A DNA stretch of 64,000 nucleotides, taken from the NCBI GenBank assembly GCA_900142905.1, contig FSRV01000002.1, positions 2,108,001 through 2,172,000 of the forward strand, given 5' to 3'. The notes beneath the pieces were generated by a model. The model saw only the letters and a list, made by a program, of their open reading frames with translations. It was not told the DNA's origin and ran no database searches. Shown in pieces: positions 28,048-37,942 of this stretch; position 1 is the first letter of the stretch, and every line of letters begins with the position of its first letter. Both the position numbers and the translations under genes were made by a program. Origin of the DNA: Burkholderia sp. GAS332. GTDB lineage: Bacteria > Pseudomonadota > Gammaproteobacteria > Burkholderiales > Burkholderiaceae.

Positions 28048-28152
28048 GGTTCTGCGCCGGCACTTCACCTGCCGGCTTTGCAAACAGGTGGGGCAGCGCC
28101 GTGCGCGTTATGATCAACCGTTACGCCACAACGATTGATCATCACGCGCACG

Positions 28153-30159
28153 ATGGAGCACGCCTACGTCCACCTGTTGCACCTGCTTGCCGGCCATTCG
28201 GCATGGACGCTCACGGTCGTCTTCCTTGCGGCGTTCCTGGAATCCATCGCCGTCATCGGTACCTTCATCCCGGGCAGCACGGCCATGTTCCTCGCCGGTG
28301 CGCTGGTCGGCACGGGGTCACTGAGCCTCGGCTGGGCGCTCCTGTGGGCGGTGGCGGGCGCCATCGCCGGGGACGGCATAAGCTTCTGGAGCGGCAAGCG
28401 CTACAAGGACAAGATCGTCCAGCTCTGGCCATTCAGCACCCACCCGCAGGTACTCGACGCCGGCCACCGCTTCTTTCAGAAACAGGGCGCGAGAAGCGTC
28501 GTGTTCGCCCGCTTCATCGGCCCACTGCGAGCCATCGTGCCGGTGGTGGCGGGCATGCTGGGCATGACGCCGTTGCGTTTCTACGCGATGAACGTCCTGT
28601 CGGCGCTGCTATGGGCCCCCGCGCATATCCTGCCGGGCGTGGTATTCGGCGCCTCGGTGCTGCTGGCCGGCGCGGTGTCGTTCCGGCTCGTCGTCATCAT
28701 CGCGTTGCTGGCGGGCATCGTCTGGCTGAGCTTTCGCGCGGCAGGGTTCCTGCTCTCGCATGCCAGTGCGTGGTCGAGCGCGGCGGGCCGCTACCTGGGA
28801 AACTGGGCTTGCCGCCACCCAGGACCGTTCGGCCGTCTTGCGCGGCGACTGCTGGACCCCGAACAGCCGGATGCCACCAGCATCGTGGTGACGTCGCTGA
28901 TCGTGCTGGTGTCGGGCGGGCTCTTCTTCGGGGTTCTCGGCGACGTCATCAGCGGCGATCCGCTGGTCAGCGTCGACCTGTCCGTCTATCACTTCCTGCA
29001 ATCGGTACGCACGCCCTGGAGTGACACGGTCCTTGCAGAACTGGCGACGCTCGGCAGTGTCTACACGCTGAGCGCGCTGGTCGTGACGGTGGTGGTGTGG
29101 ATGCTGTTCGAACGGCGTTGGCGCACCATCGGCTACTGGCTCGCCGCGGTCGTGTTTTCCCAATTGCTGATCTTCGCCCTGCAGTTCGCGATGCACCGCG
29201 CGCCGCCCAATGAACTCATGGCCGACGCCTACGTGTTTCCGAGCGATCACGTCGCCGCGACGGTGATCGTCTACGGTTTCCTCGCGTTCCTGCTGGCGCG
29301 ACGGGTCGGCACGCTCGGCGGTTTGCTCGTGGCGAGCTTGAGTACGGTCGTCGTGATCGTGGTCGCGCTGGCGGGACTCTACTTCGGCAGGTATTGGGTC
29401 TCCGACGCGATCGGCGGCGCCGCGCTCGCCTACATCTGGGTGGCGATCGTCTCGCTGACGGCGATGTTGCGGCATCCGGAAGTGCCGCCCTCACGCGGCT
29501 TCATGCCGGTCGTGATTCTGCTGGTGATGGTCGTGAGCGTGGGGGTGCAGCTGAGCGTCAATCCACCGGCGCCGCCACCGGACAACGCCATGCGCCCGCC
29601 GCCCGTGCTGGTCACACAGGCGCAGTGGACGGAGTCGCTGTGGAAGAGACTGCCCTGCTATCGCTCGGATATCGGCGGCGATCACAAGGAACCGCTCACC
29701 TTGCAATGGGTGTCGAGCCGCGATTCGATCAGGGGGCAACTGCGCGCCCAGGGGTGGATCGAGGGCACGGACCTGTCCGCGCACAGCCTGCTCTCGCTGG
29801 CTTCGCCGAACGTCGCGGCGGTGTCGCTGCCGGTGTTGCCGAAGCTGAACAACGGCGTGCCTTCAGCGCTGGTCTTCATGCGTCCCGGCGAAAGCCGCGA
29901 CGAACGCGACGTCCTGCGCTTCTGGCCGAGCGGCTATGCCGTGGAGAACGGCGCGTCAGCCACCCCGCTGTGGGTCGGCGCTTTCGCGCACGAACGGCTT
30001 TCCCGGGCATCGTGGCCGATCAACATTCTGCGAATCGACAGGGAAGCGTCGTCGTTCGATGTTCACACAAAAACGAGTACCGCCCTCGACGCGGCGCTCG
30101 TGGCCACGGTGAGTTGTCATGGCGTGCCGGTGTCGCTGCTGGCCTCTCCGGGGGAATGA
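28153..30159 (+). CDS. DedA (VTT) - PAP2-like - LssY_C fusion membrane protein
   Basis: 668-aa protein with three modules. Residues about 1-200 are a DedA/VTT domain (FLESIAVIGTFIPGSTAMFLAGAL, then VVFARFIGPLRAIVPVVAGM). Residues about 245-440 are a PAP2-like six-helix domain. Residues about 480-668 are a soluble LssY-C-like domain beginning near LPCYRSDIGGDHKEPL. In the PAP2 part motif 2 keeps its His (PSDH), but motif 1 reads LQFAMHRAPP and motif 3 reads AGLYFGRYWVSDAIGG, so the usual Lys, Arg and nucleophilic His are missing. DedA proteins move lipids or undecaprenyl phosphate across the inner membrane. I prefer the ATG at 28153 to an upstream TTG at 28135. Confidence 0.85.
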   Translation: MEHAYVHLLHLLAGHSAWTLTVVFLAAFLESIAVIGTFIPGSTAMFLAGALVGTGSLSLGWALLWAVAGAIAGDGISFWSGKRYKDKIVQLWPFSTHPQVLDAGHRFFQKQGARSVVFARFIGPLRAIVPVVAGMLGMTPLRFYAMNVLSALLWAPAHILPGVVFGASVLLAGAVSFRLVVIIALLAGIVWLSFRAAGFLLSHASAWSSAAGRYLGNWACRHPGPFGRLARRLLDPEQPDATSIVVTSLIVLVSGGLFFGVLGDVISGDPLVSVDLSVYHFLQSVRTPWSDTVLAELATLGSVYTLSALVVTVVVWMLFERRWRTIGYWLAAVVFSQLLIFALQFAMHRAPPNELMADAYVFPSDHVAATVIVYGFLAFLLARRVGTLGGLLVASLSTVVVIVVALAGLYFGRYWVSDAIGGAALAYIWVAIVSLTAMLRHPEVPPSRGFMPVVILLVMVVSVGVQLSVNPPAPPPDNAMRPPPVLVTQAQWTESLWKRLPCYRSDIGGDHKEPLTLQWVSSRDSIRGQLRAQGWIEGTDLSAHSLLSLASPNVAAVSLPVLPKLNNGVPSALVFMRPGESRDERDVLRFWPSGYAVENGASATPLWVGAFAHERLSRASWPINILRIDREASSFDVHTKTSTALDAALVATVSCHGVPVSLLASPGE

Positions 30160-30463
30160 GCGGCACGTTGCCGGCTGTCTGCCTGGATGCGCCTGCTGGC
30201 CGTACCAATCAGGAAATCGCTCTGCGCTCAATCACTTGGCGGGTTTGGCCAGGACTTGTCCACAAGGATATGAACATTTTCTGTGGATAACCTGCGCAAT
30301 GCGATCCGGCGAGACGCGGGAAGGCTAAGGGCGCCTCCCGGCCCGCCGGATTGCCTGCGAGCGAGGCGCCGCCTCGTGCCATCGACGTACGCAATCGAAT
30401 CATGACGGAAATCAGGAAGGACGCTTTGGTGCGCCCCTCCCAGGCATACCCAGGCAACCGCCG
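30160..30463. other. convergent intergenic region with a DnaA-box-like pair
   Basis: Between convergent ends of the DedA fusion and the porin. It contains TTGTCCACA (30256-30264) and TGTGGATAA (30282-30290) in opposite orientation and a CGAGGC-GCC-GCCTCG hairpin near 30362-30376 that could end transcription from either side. No gene is seen. Confidence 0.4.
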
Positions 30464-31588
30464 TCAGAACCGCTTTCTGATGCCGACCATCGCCGCCGTC
30501 GTATTCAAACCCGGTGCAACAGGTTGCCCATATTCAATCGACTGATTCATCTTGCCCTGGTTCTCCACATAGCCCACCTGGGCATACAGCGTGGTCTCCT
30601 TGGAAAGACTGTAGTTCGCGCCGAGCACCAGTTCCGTCGACTTGTTCGCCGAGTTATTTTCGTCCTTGATGTAATACACGCCGCTTGTCACCTCGAAAGC
30701 CGGCGTGAACCGATAGCCCAAACCGCCTGAAATCATATCGAAGTTGGTGGTCTTCGGATGCGCGGGATTGCGGCCGTTGCTAAACGACGTGCTGACCGAA
30801 AAGCCGTTGATCGAATACAGCGCGCCGAGGTAGTAGAACCGATTGTTGTCCAGCCCGGTCGGCACGGTGGTCGGCGTGGGATTGGTATCGTGCCCGTTGT
30901 AATAGGCCGCCGCGAGTTTCAGTCCGTAGTTGTCGTACTGCAAAACGGCCGATTCCCGTGTGCTGCCCTGCGCCTGCCCCGCTACGCCACCCGGCGCATA
31001 TTCGAGGCTGGCGCTCACGCCGCCGAAGTTCGGCGAGGCATAGACGATGGCGTTGTCGTCGAACACCGCCCCGAGCTGGGCGTTCGTGCTGGTCCCGGGC
31101 CAACCCGCAGCGGAATTCATGCTGACCAGCGCGGTAAAGATACTGCCGAAGTAGCCACCTTGGCGCACATCGGTGTAAGCCATCGCGTAGGTCAGCGGGA
31201 TAATCTGCCGACCCATGGTGAGCGACCCGTACGGGCCGGCCAGGCCAACCGACGCCTCCTGATTGAATTGCGCCGCCGCGCCAGCGGTACCGCTCAACCC
31301 AAACTTGCCATTTGTAGCGTCAAACGCACCTTGCAATTTGAAATTGGTTTTCCACCCGCCGCCCAAGTCTTCCGTTCCCTTAAACCCGAGCATGCTGGTA
31401 TAAATACCGCCGTTCGCCATTTTGAAAAAATGGCCGGCATTCGGCGCGGAGGGACTGTACGAAGCCGCCGAAGTGTTCTGATAAAGCAACCCCGTATCCA
31501 CTGCGCCATACATCGTCACCGACGATTGTGCATGCACAGTACTACCAACTGTTGCCAATGCGATTGCTGCTGCAAAACCTCTTTTCAT
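30464..31588 (-). CDS. outer-membrane porin (Burkholderia OmpC-like, trimeric type)
   Basis: 374-aa beta-barrel porin. It has a signal peptide (GFAAAIALATVGSTVHA, then QSSVTMYGAVDTGLLYQ, the standard first strand of this family), the loop-3 constriction region around SLTMGRQIIPL, and a C-terminal Phe (AMVGIRKRF) needed for BAM-mediated insertion. It allows diffusion of small polar solutes, possibly the substrate of the nearby catabolic cluster. AAGGAGA precedes the ATG. It lies downstream of the sulfatase maturase gene with a 285-bp gap and probably has its own promoter. Confidence 0.95.
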   Translation of the reverse strand: MKRGFAAAIALATVGSTVHAQSSVTMYGAVDTGLLYQNTSAASYSPSAPNAGHFFKMANGGIYTSMLGFKGTEDLGGGWKTNFKLQGAFDATNGKFGLSGTAGAAAQFNQEASVGLAGPYGSLTMGRQIIPLTYAMAYTDVRQGGYFGSIFTALVSMNSAAGWPGTSTNAQLGAVFDDNAIVYASPNFGGVSASLEYAPGGVAGQAQGSTRESAVLQYDNYGLKLAAAYYNGHDTNPTPTTVPTGLDNNRFYYLGALYSINGFSVSTSFSNGRNPAHPKTTNFDMISGGLGYRFTPAFEVTSGVYYIKDENNSANKSTELVLGANYSLSKETTLYAQVGYVENQGKMNQSIEYGQPVAPGLNTTAAMVGIRKRF

Positions 31589-31873
31589 TTTGTCTCCTTG
31601 GATTACGTGATCCAGCGTCCACGTGGCAACCAGAAATTTCTGTGCTGCATCACTTTATAAAACCAGCAACCTGCGAGACTCGTGGTCAGCAGTCAACCGT
31701 CGAACGGCTTGTGTAAGCCGCTCATCAGCGCTCAACGAGCAGTGCCGCACGACAGATCGTCAAGGCACCGCAGTCCAATACGCGCCTGACGTCGTTCGCT
31801 TCAGCCGTATCGGAGGGTCATTCAGACCGGACGTCCCGCCGCGATCGTCGGGCGAAACATCACGGGTTCGGCG

Positions 31874-33142
31874 TCAGCACCGGAGGATGTCCATCACCTC
31901 GTCCGCCTGCTTCCCCTGCCCCAGCAAGCGCGCCATGATGTTCATCGCGGGCGTGATGTGGCGGAAATAGGTCTTATAGCCGGCGCACAGATAATTGAGG
32001 CCAGGCTCACCGTCCCCGGTTTCGATAAAGCGGTTTTTGGGGCACTCGCCATGGCACGCGAAACGGAATTCGCAACGCTGGCATTCGCCCGGCAGCGAAG
32101 TCTCTTTCGCCATGCCGAAGTCGGTCTGCGCCTGTGAGGACATCATGCTGCCCAGGTCGTCGGACATGACGTTGCCGAGGCGATATTCCGGGTACATAAA
32201 ATGGTCGCAAGCGTAGACACTGCCGTCGTGCTCGACGATGGCGGCTTTGCCACAACGTGGGCTGAAGATGCACGCGCCCGCGGGCAATTGGCACCACGAG
32301 GCGAGCGCCCATTCGAAGTTCATCACGTAAACCATGCCGACGTCGTTGCGAACCCATTCATCGAATACTGCGGACAGGAAGGCGCCGTACGCAAGCGCGC
32401 TCACCGTGTGCGAAGTCACAGCAGTTCCTGTACGCGCCACCGGCTTCGCTTTCGCTACGGCAGACACGCTGAGCGCCGGGGGGACGCCAAAATGCAGGCC
32501 GATGATCTTTTCCTCCGGCTGAGCCACGCGCTCGACGACCGGATTGAACTGGATAAAACTCGCTCCCAACTCTTTCAGATGGCGATAGATTTCGAGCGGC
32601 TGATGCACATTGGCGCTGGACACCGTGACCAGCACGTTGAAATCCACACCATGACGCGACAAGGCGGCCAAACCACGCACGGTATCGTCGTAACTCGAAT
32701 GGCCGCGCTTGTCAGGGCGTGCCACGTCGTTGAGGGCACGCGGACCGTCCAGACTGACGCCCACGAGGAAACGCTCGCGTCGAAGAAACGCAGCCCACTC
32801 ATCGTCGAGCAAGGTGCCGTTGGTCTGCAAGGTGTTGCGGATCAGCTTGCCCTGAGCAAACTTGCGCTGCAAGGTGACGGCGCGCTCGAAGAATGCCAGT
32901 CCCAGCAAGGTGGGTTCACCACCCTGCCACGTGAATTCGACTTCAGGCGCCGATTGAGCCGCAATATATCGCTGGACATAGGCCTCGAGGACCTCGTCGG
33001 ACATGCGAAAGCGCTCGCGTGGCGGAAACGCGTTCTCTTTCTCGAGGTAAAAGCAGTAGCCGCAATCCAGATTGCAAAGCGCGCCGATGGGTTTCGCCAT
33101 CAGATGAATGCCGGTCAGTGATACCGTGGCTTCGGTATTCAT
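31874..33142 (-). CDS. anaerobic-type sulfatase-maturating radical SAM enzyme (anSME)
   Basis: About 422 aa. It converts an active-site Cys (or Ser) of a type I sulfatase to formylglycine. The radical SAM cluster motif CNLDCGYC is near residue 22, after GIHLMAKPIGAL. The C-terminal SPASM region carries the auxiliary-cluster Cys (CQLPAGACIFSPRCGKAA, CQRCEFRFACHGECPKNRF, NYLCAGY). The conserved base Asp region and YACDHFMYPEYRLGN are also present. A long type I sulfatase with a CSATR site is encoded 12 kb away in the same direction, its likely client. The ATG at 33142 gives the family N-terminus, although the frame is open to 33247 and no strong ribosome site is seen. Confidence 0.93.
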   Translation of the reverse strand: MNTEATVSLTGIHLMAKPIGALCNLDCGYCFYLEKENAFPPRERFRMSDEVLEAYVQRYIAAQSAPEVEFTWQGGEPTLLGLAFFERAVTLQRKFAQGKLIRNTLQTNGTLLDDEWAAFLRRERFLVGVSLDGPRALNDVARPDKRGHSSYDDTVRGLAALSRHGVDFNVLVTVSSANVHQPLEIYRHLKELGASFIQFNPVVERVAQPEEKIIGLHFGVPPALSVSAVAKAKPVARTGTAVTSHTVSALAYGAFLSAVFDEWVRNDVGMVYVMNFEWALASWCQLPAGACIFSPRCGKAAIVEHDGSVYACDHFMYPEYRLGNVMSDDLGSMMSSQAQTDFGMAKETSLPGECQRCEFRFACHGECPKNRFIETGDGEPGLNYLCAGYKTYFRHITPAMNIMARLLGQGKQADEVMDILRC

Positions 33143-33407
33143 GCTTGACAGCAGCCGTGGGCCGCTCGGGAATGCAAAATAGAAATCATGGCTATGACCT
33201 TGGACGGACAAGCAACCCGCTTGAGATTGGACTAAATCACCCCGCATTACGGCCGGTTCAGGCGGTATTGCGTCGATGGTTCATCGTATGGGACGAGCGG
33301 ATTGCACGCCTGTCATTGCGGCCAATAGAGCGGTCTTTCAGAATGTCGCCAGAATCGTGAGGCGTTCGGCGTTCGACATACGGCGCAGAGAGAAAAGACT
33401 GCCGGCC

Positions 33408-34709
33408 CTAGCCGGCAGCCTTCCTCGCGGCGATATCCGCTTCGTAGTAGCGCGCGGCGAGCAGAAACAGGACCGCTGCGGCCAGCGACATGAGTGGCGC
33501 AAGAGTGAGCGCCGTGCGCAGATTCGCCACGTCGGAAAGGAGCCCCACCAGATAAGGGCCCGGCGCCGTGCCAAGCAGATTGGCGCCCAACACCGCGGTT
33601 GCCGTCACGGTGGCGTGAACGGCGGGATGGGTGACGTCGATCAGCATCGCCACCGCGGCGCCCCCATGGGCCGCGGCGAAGAGCGCGCCGCCGAGCAGCA
33701 GCACAAGCCCCGCCACGCCAGGCGGCAAGGCGAACGCGGCAAACAGCATCAACGCGGAAATCAATGCGTAAGCGGCGGGCACGAGCGCCCGATAGCGCGG
33801 CCGCCCCTTGCTCAGCCAGTCGGCCACCCCGCCGCCAAAGAGCATGCCCACACCCAGCACGAGCACCACCACCGCAGCGATCAGGCTCGCTTTCTTCGGG
33901 TCATAACCGTAGAAGCGATTGAAGTACGTCGGCACCCATGCGATCAGAATGGCCGGGATCCCCATCTGCAGACCGAACGCGGCGAACGTAAAGTTGCCTG
34001 AACGCGCGGCGAACACCTGCCTGAATACTTCGGCAAAGCGCGGCCGCCCATCCACGCGATTGCCGGCAGCGCCCTCCTGCAAAGCAGGGACCTGGTAATC
34101 GCGAACAAAGATGGGGTAAAGGACCGCGAGCAGCAAGCCCGGCGCGCCGACAGCGAAGAAAGCATAGCGCCAGCCGAACTGGCTCGCGACCGCGCCGCCG
34201 ATCACCACGCCCATGACGGAGCCGAATAGGCCGCCCGATTGGAACGCCCCCAGCACTGCGGAGCGCTTGTCGCCTGGGAAGGTGTGAGCAAGCAGGGCCG
34301 CGCCCGCCGCCGCGTAGGCGGCCTCGCCAAACCCCACCATGGCACGGGCCACGAGCATCTGCGTGTAGCTGGTCGCGAGGCCACACGCGATGGTGGCGAA
34401 GCACCAGACGAACGCCATCAGCGTAATGCTTTTGACGCGCCCCCAACGATCCGCGATCAGCGATAACGGAATGGTCATCACGCCGACCACCAGCGACACG
34501 ATGCTGACCAGCGCGCCCAGTTGCGAATCCGATACGCCCCACACCGGTTTGAGAAACGGAAATACGGCGCCCACGGCCTGACGCGATAGATAGTCCGAGA
34601 GAATCAACCCGAAACTCAATGCGAACACGGTCCACGCGTAGGTCTTCGAGCCCTGGTACGTGCCGGTGCCGCCGGTCTCACGGGCCTGGATCAAGTGAAG
34701 GGTTCTCAT
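33408..34709 (-). CDS. MFS transporter of the catabolic cluster
   Basis: 433-aa inner-membrane carrier with twelve predicted spans and the MFS loop 2-3 motif (ADRWGRVKSI). The central loop is short, and the C-terminus is hydrophobic. It resembles organic-acid or aromatic-acid/H+ symporters. The ATG overlaps the aldehyde dehydrogenase stop by four bases (ATGA), and AGGGAG is upstream, so it is co-translated and is probably the uptake system for the pathway substrate or an intermediate. The substrate is not evident. Confidence 0.9.
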   Translation of the reverse strand: MRTLHLIQARETGGTGTYQGSKTYAWTVFALSFGLILSDYLSRQAVGAVFPFLKPVWGVSDSQLGALVSIVSLVVGVMTIPLSLIADRWGRVKSITLMAFVWCFATIACGLATSYTQMLVARAMVGFGEAAYAAAGAALLAHTFPGDKRSAVLGAFQSGGLFGSVMGVVIGGAVASQFGWRYAFFAVGAPGLLLAVLYPIFVRDYQVPALQEGAAGNRVDGRPRFAEVFRQVFAARSGNFTFAAFGLQMGIPAILIAWVPTYFNRFYGYDPKKASLIAAVVVLVLGVGMLFGGGVADWLSKGRPRYRALVPAAYALISALMLFAAFALPPGVAGLVLLLGGALFAAAHGGAAVAMLIDVTHPAVHATVTATAVLGANLLGTAPGPYLVGLLSDVANLRTALTLAPLMSLAAAVLFLLAARYYEADIAARKAAG

Positions 34710-36205
34710 GTCGACTCCCTGCTCGTTTCTTGCGCCGTCGAACCGTACCCGTGCGGTTCACACTCATTCTCATACGAACACGGAATGTTTAACGCCGGGT
34801 CGGGATGCCCCAGGAATAGCTTCGATATCAGCCGTTGAACGCGCGTGCCGTAGGGCGGACGAAACAAACCGATCGGGAACCAGCGTCTCATCCTCAACAC
34901 CGACTTGCCGTGCGACAACGCTCTGAATCCCTCCGGTCCGCGCCAGCTTCCGATTCCCGAATTGCCGGTGCCGCCGAACGGTAGATCGCCCTGGAAGACA
35001 TGCCATGCCCAATCGTTGACGGTCATGCCGCCGGCGTGAACGTCACGCTCCAGTCGTTTGATTTCGTTCGCGTGCGTCCCGTAGTAATACAGCGCCAATG
35101 GACGAGGCCGCGCCGTGATGTACCGGACGCCTTCGTCCAGCGAATCGCAGGCCACCACGGGCAGGATCGGATTGAAGAGCTCTTCCTGCATGATGCGCAT
35201 ATCCGGCGTCACATTCGTCACGATCTGCATGGGCACGACTCGCCAGCCGTTTCCGGTGCCGCACGAGGTCACCGTGGCGCCTTTGGCGCGCGCATCGTCA
35301 AGCAGTTCATGCACGCGTTTCGCGTGGCGGTCGGACGCAATGCAGGTGTATTCCGGATCGTCGACCGGGTTGGGCACCATCTGCTGAAACGCGCTGACCG
35401 CGGCGGCAACGAACGCTTCGATCCGCTCGCGCGGCACCAAGGCGTAATCCGGTGCGACACAGGCTTGACCCGCGTTAAATGCCTTGCCGTGCGCAATCGA
35501 GCGCGCCGCGGCTGCGATGTTCGCGGACGGGGCAACGATAGCCGGCGATTTGCCGCCCAGTTCCAGCGTGACGGGTGTCAGGTTAGCCGAGGCCGCCCGC
35601 ATGATCTCCTTGCCGACGGCCGGCGAGCCGGTAAAAACGATGTGATCGAACGGCAAGCTCGCAAAGGCCTGAGCGACTTCCACACCGCCGCCGAACACCG
35701 CCACCTGATCTTCCGGAAACAGCTCGGCCAGCATCTCACGCAGAACCGCCGTGCTGCGTGGCGAGAACTCCGACATCTTGATCATCACCCGATTGCCCGC
35801 TGCGAGCGCCATGATCATCGGCCCCACTGCCTCAACAATCGGAAAGTTCCAGGCCGCAATCACGCCGACGACCCCCTTGGGCTGGTACACCACCTTGGCG
35901 CTATTGCTGAGAAACAGCCAGTCGGTGTGCCGCTTTTGACGTTTCATCCAGCGGCGCAGGTTGGCAAGCGCGTGGTCGATCTGCAACGCCGGAAACATCA
36001 CATCCAGCATCTTGCATTCGAACTCGGAGCGGCGGCCGAAATCGTCGCTCATCGCTGCCGCGAGTCGATCCTGGTAGCGGCTCAATGCCTCTCGCACCTC
36101 TTTCAACGCGCGTCTGCGTTGCCTGAGTTCAGGATAGGGGCTGGCAAGGCATGCATCGCGTTGCCGGGCCAATACGGCCCGCAGATTCTCAATCGAGTCT
36201 TTCAT
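34706..36205 (-). CDS. coniferyl-type aldehyde dehydrogenase
   Basis: NAD(P)-dependent aldehyde dehydrogenase of about 499 aa, closest in pattern to CalB-type coniferyl aldehyde dehydrogenases. Residues visible are the Rossmann region WNFPIVEAVGPMIMALAAGN, catalytic Glu in LELGGKSPAIV, nucleophile Cys in FNAGQACVAPDY and IMQEELFNPILPV. The CalB-like C-terminus has FPIGLFRPPYG. It would oxidise the aldehyde made by the GMC enzyme of the same cluster to an acid. I use the ATG at 36205 (GAAGGG upstream); a GTG at 36223 is also in frame. It is coupled to the MFS gene by ATGA. Confidence 0.9.
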   Translation of the reverse strand: MKDSIENLRAVLARQRDACLASPYPELRQRRRALKEVREALSRYQDRLAAAMSDDFGRRSEFECKMLDVMFPALQIDHALANLRRWMKRQKRHTDWLFLSNSAKVVYQPKGVVGVIAAWNFPIVEAVGPMIMALAAGNRVMIKMSEFSPRSTAVLREMLAELFPEDQVAVFGGGVEVAQAFASLPFDHIVFTGSPAVGKEIMRAASANLTPVTLELGGKSPAIVAPSANIAAAARSIAHGKAFNAGQACVAPDYALVPRERIEAFVAAAVSAFQQMVPNPVDDPEYTCIASDRHAKRVHELLDDARAKGATVTSCGTGNGWRVVPMQIVTNVTPDMRIMQEELFNPILPVVACDSLDEGVRYITARPRPLALYYYGTHANEIKRLERDVHAGGMTVNDWAWHVFQGDLPFGGTGNSGIGSWRGPEGFRALSHGKSVLRMRRWFPIGLFRPPYGTRVQRLISKLFLGHPDPALNIPCSYENECEPHGYGSTAQETSREST

Positions 36206-36336
36206 CTCGGCATTTCCCTTCACCCGCGTTCACGACGCTTTCTCGACACGTTCCCGATCGCGCCCCTTCGAGTACCTGATCCCGCGGTACCGTGCGCTTT
36301 AGCCAGGAGCTGGCCGGCGCATCGATACAACGGCAC

Positions 36337-37890
36337 TCACACCGAGCGCCACTGCGCGTCCCAGTACTTTTCCCGAACGTCTTTCTTGAGCAGCTTGCCC
36401 ACCGCGCTGCGCGGCAGATCCGCCCAGAACTCCACACTTTTCGGGGTCTTCGTGCTGCCCAGATGTTCCTTGCAGAGCGCCATGATCTCTTCTTCGGAAA
36501 CGGTCTGCCCCGGCTTGCGTTGAACCACCGCCTTCACCGCCTCGCCCCATTTGTCATCCGGCACGCCGATCACAATGCAGTCGAGAACGGCGGGATGACC
36601 CTGAATGACCTTCTCGATTTCGACGGGAAAAACATTGAATCCGCCGGTGACAATCATGTCCTTCATACGGTCCACGATGGTGACGTAGCCCCGCGCGTCC
36701 CGCACGCCGACATCGGTAGTGTGATGCCAGCCGAATGTCGAAACGGCGGCCGTGTCGTCCGGCTTCTTGTAGTAGCCCTGCATGACCATGGACGAGCGCA
36801 CGACGATTTCGCCGCGTTCACCGGCAGGCAAGAGGTTGCCTTCGGCATCCATGATGGCAAGACACGCGACATCGACCGCTTTGCCCGCGGCCTTCACCAC
36901 GTCCTCGTCGAAGCTGCCGTCCTGCTTCAGATAATCGGCGGGACCTTTTACCAGAATCGGCACCAGCGTCTCTGTTTGCCCGAAGCTTTCATACATGATG
37001 GGGCCGAACACGCGCACCGCTTCCTTGAACTTGTCGGGCGCGATCGGCGCCGCGCCGACGATGAACGCCTGCAGTGACGAGAAGTCCGTCTCCCGTGTCT
37101 TCGGATGCGCCAGCAGACCGTAGACGGCGGTGGGCGGCAGGTAAAGGTGAGTGATCTTTTCCGCTTCGATCAAGCTCAACAGGGCATCAGGATCGAAACC
37201 CGGCATCAGAATGTTGACACCGCCCTTGATCGTGAAGCCAAGCGCCAGCAATCCGGCGGCATGCGTCAGCGGCGCCACGCACAAGTGCCGCGAACTGGAC
37301 GTGATGCCGAAAGCCGAAGCCAGTCCCAGCCCCATGAATTCGAGGCTTCGATGCGTATGCACCGCGCCTTTGGACGGCCCAGTGGTGCCGCCAGTCGGCT
37401 GCAGGAAAGCGCGCGTGGCCGGTTCTTCCGGCTGATTGCGGAATGGCTTCCAGCAATCCTTCAGCCACTCGTCCATCGATATCCCATGCTCTGACGCGCG
37501 GTCGATACAGACATACAGTCTGGCTTTCGATAGCGTCGCTTTCAGCACGGGAACGCTGCTTTCAAAATAACTGTGAAAGAACACAATGTCGGTGTCGAAG
37601 TACTCGAGCACCTCAGCATTGGTCTCAACCGAATTGCGAATGTGAACGGACAACCAGGCGGAGTCAGCCAGGTTGATACCCAGATGCAGAAGACTGACCC
37701 GATAGTCGTTGGGTGCATAAATGGCCGCATGCGTACCCGCACCCGCCTCGCGCGCGCGAGTCAGACCATGCGCTACCGCATGAACGTACTTTTGCGCCTC
37801 GCCGTACGTCATGCGGGTGGCGCCATCGACAAACGCCAGGTTGTCCGGGTGAAGCTGCGCTACAGCATCGAAATAGTCTGCCAATCTCAT
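36337..37890 (-). CDS. AMP-forming acyl-CoA ligase
   Basis: 517-aa adenylate-forming enzyme that activates a carboxylic acid with ATP and CoA. The P-loop-like motif is LQPTGGTTGPSKGAVHTH near residue 165, and the adenine region is YESFGQTET. A hinge and the GGFNVFPVEIEKVIQGHPAV motif follow, with the catalytic Lys near the C-terminus in PRSAVGKLLKKDV. It should feed the beta-oxidation enzymes encoded just upstream on the transcript. The ATG at 37890 follows GGAGGAG. The acid substrate is unknown. Confidence 0.92.
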   Translation of the reverse strand: MRLADYFDAVAQLHPDNLAFVDGATRMTYGEAQKYVHAVAHGLTRAREAGAGTHAAIYAPNDYRVSLLHLGINLADSAWLSVHIRNSVETNAEVLEYFDTDIVFFHSYFESSVPVLKATLSKARLYVCIDRASEHGISMDEWLKDCWKPFRNQPEEPATRAFLQPTGGTTGPSKGAVHTHRSLEFMGLGLASAFGITSSSRHLCVAPLTHAAGLLALGFTIKGGVNILMPGFDPDALLSLIEAEKITHLYLPPTAVYGLLAHPKTRETDFSSLQAFIVGAAPIAPDKFKEAVRVFGPIMYESFGQTETLVPILVKGPADYLKQDGSFDEDVVKAAGKAVDVACLAIMDAEGNLLPAGERGEIVVRSSMVMQGYYKKPDDTAAVSTFGWHHTTDVGVRDARGYVTIVDRMKDMIVTGGFNVFPVEIEKVIQGHPAVLDCIVIGVPDDKWGEAVKAVVQRKPGQTVSEEEIMALCKEHLGSTKTPKSVEFWADLPRSAVGKLLKKDVREKYWDAQWRSV

Positions 37891-37942
37891 TCTTTTAATC
37901 TCCTCCAGCACCAACGCTCAAACGTTCAGGGATCGACTGATC

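Noticed and set aside
30256..30290. replication origin
   Set aside because: Only two DnaA-like boxes, no AT-rich unwinding region and no dnaA, dnaN, parAB or rep gene nearby.
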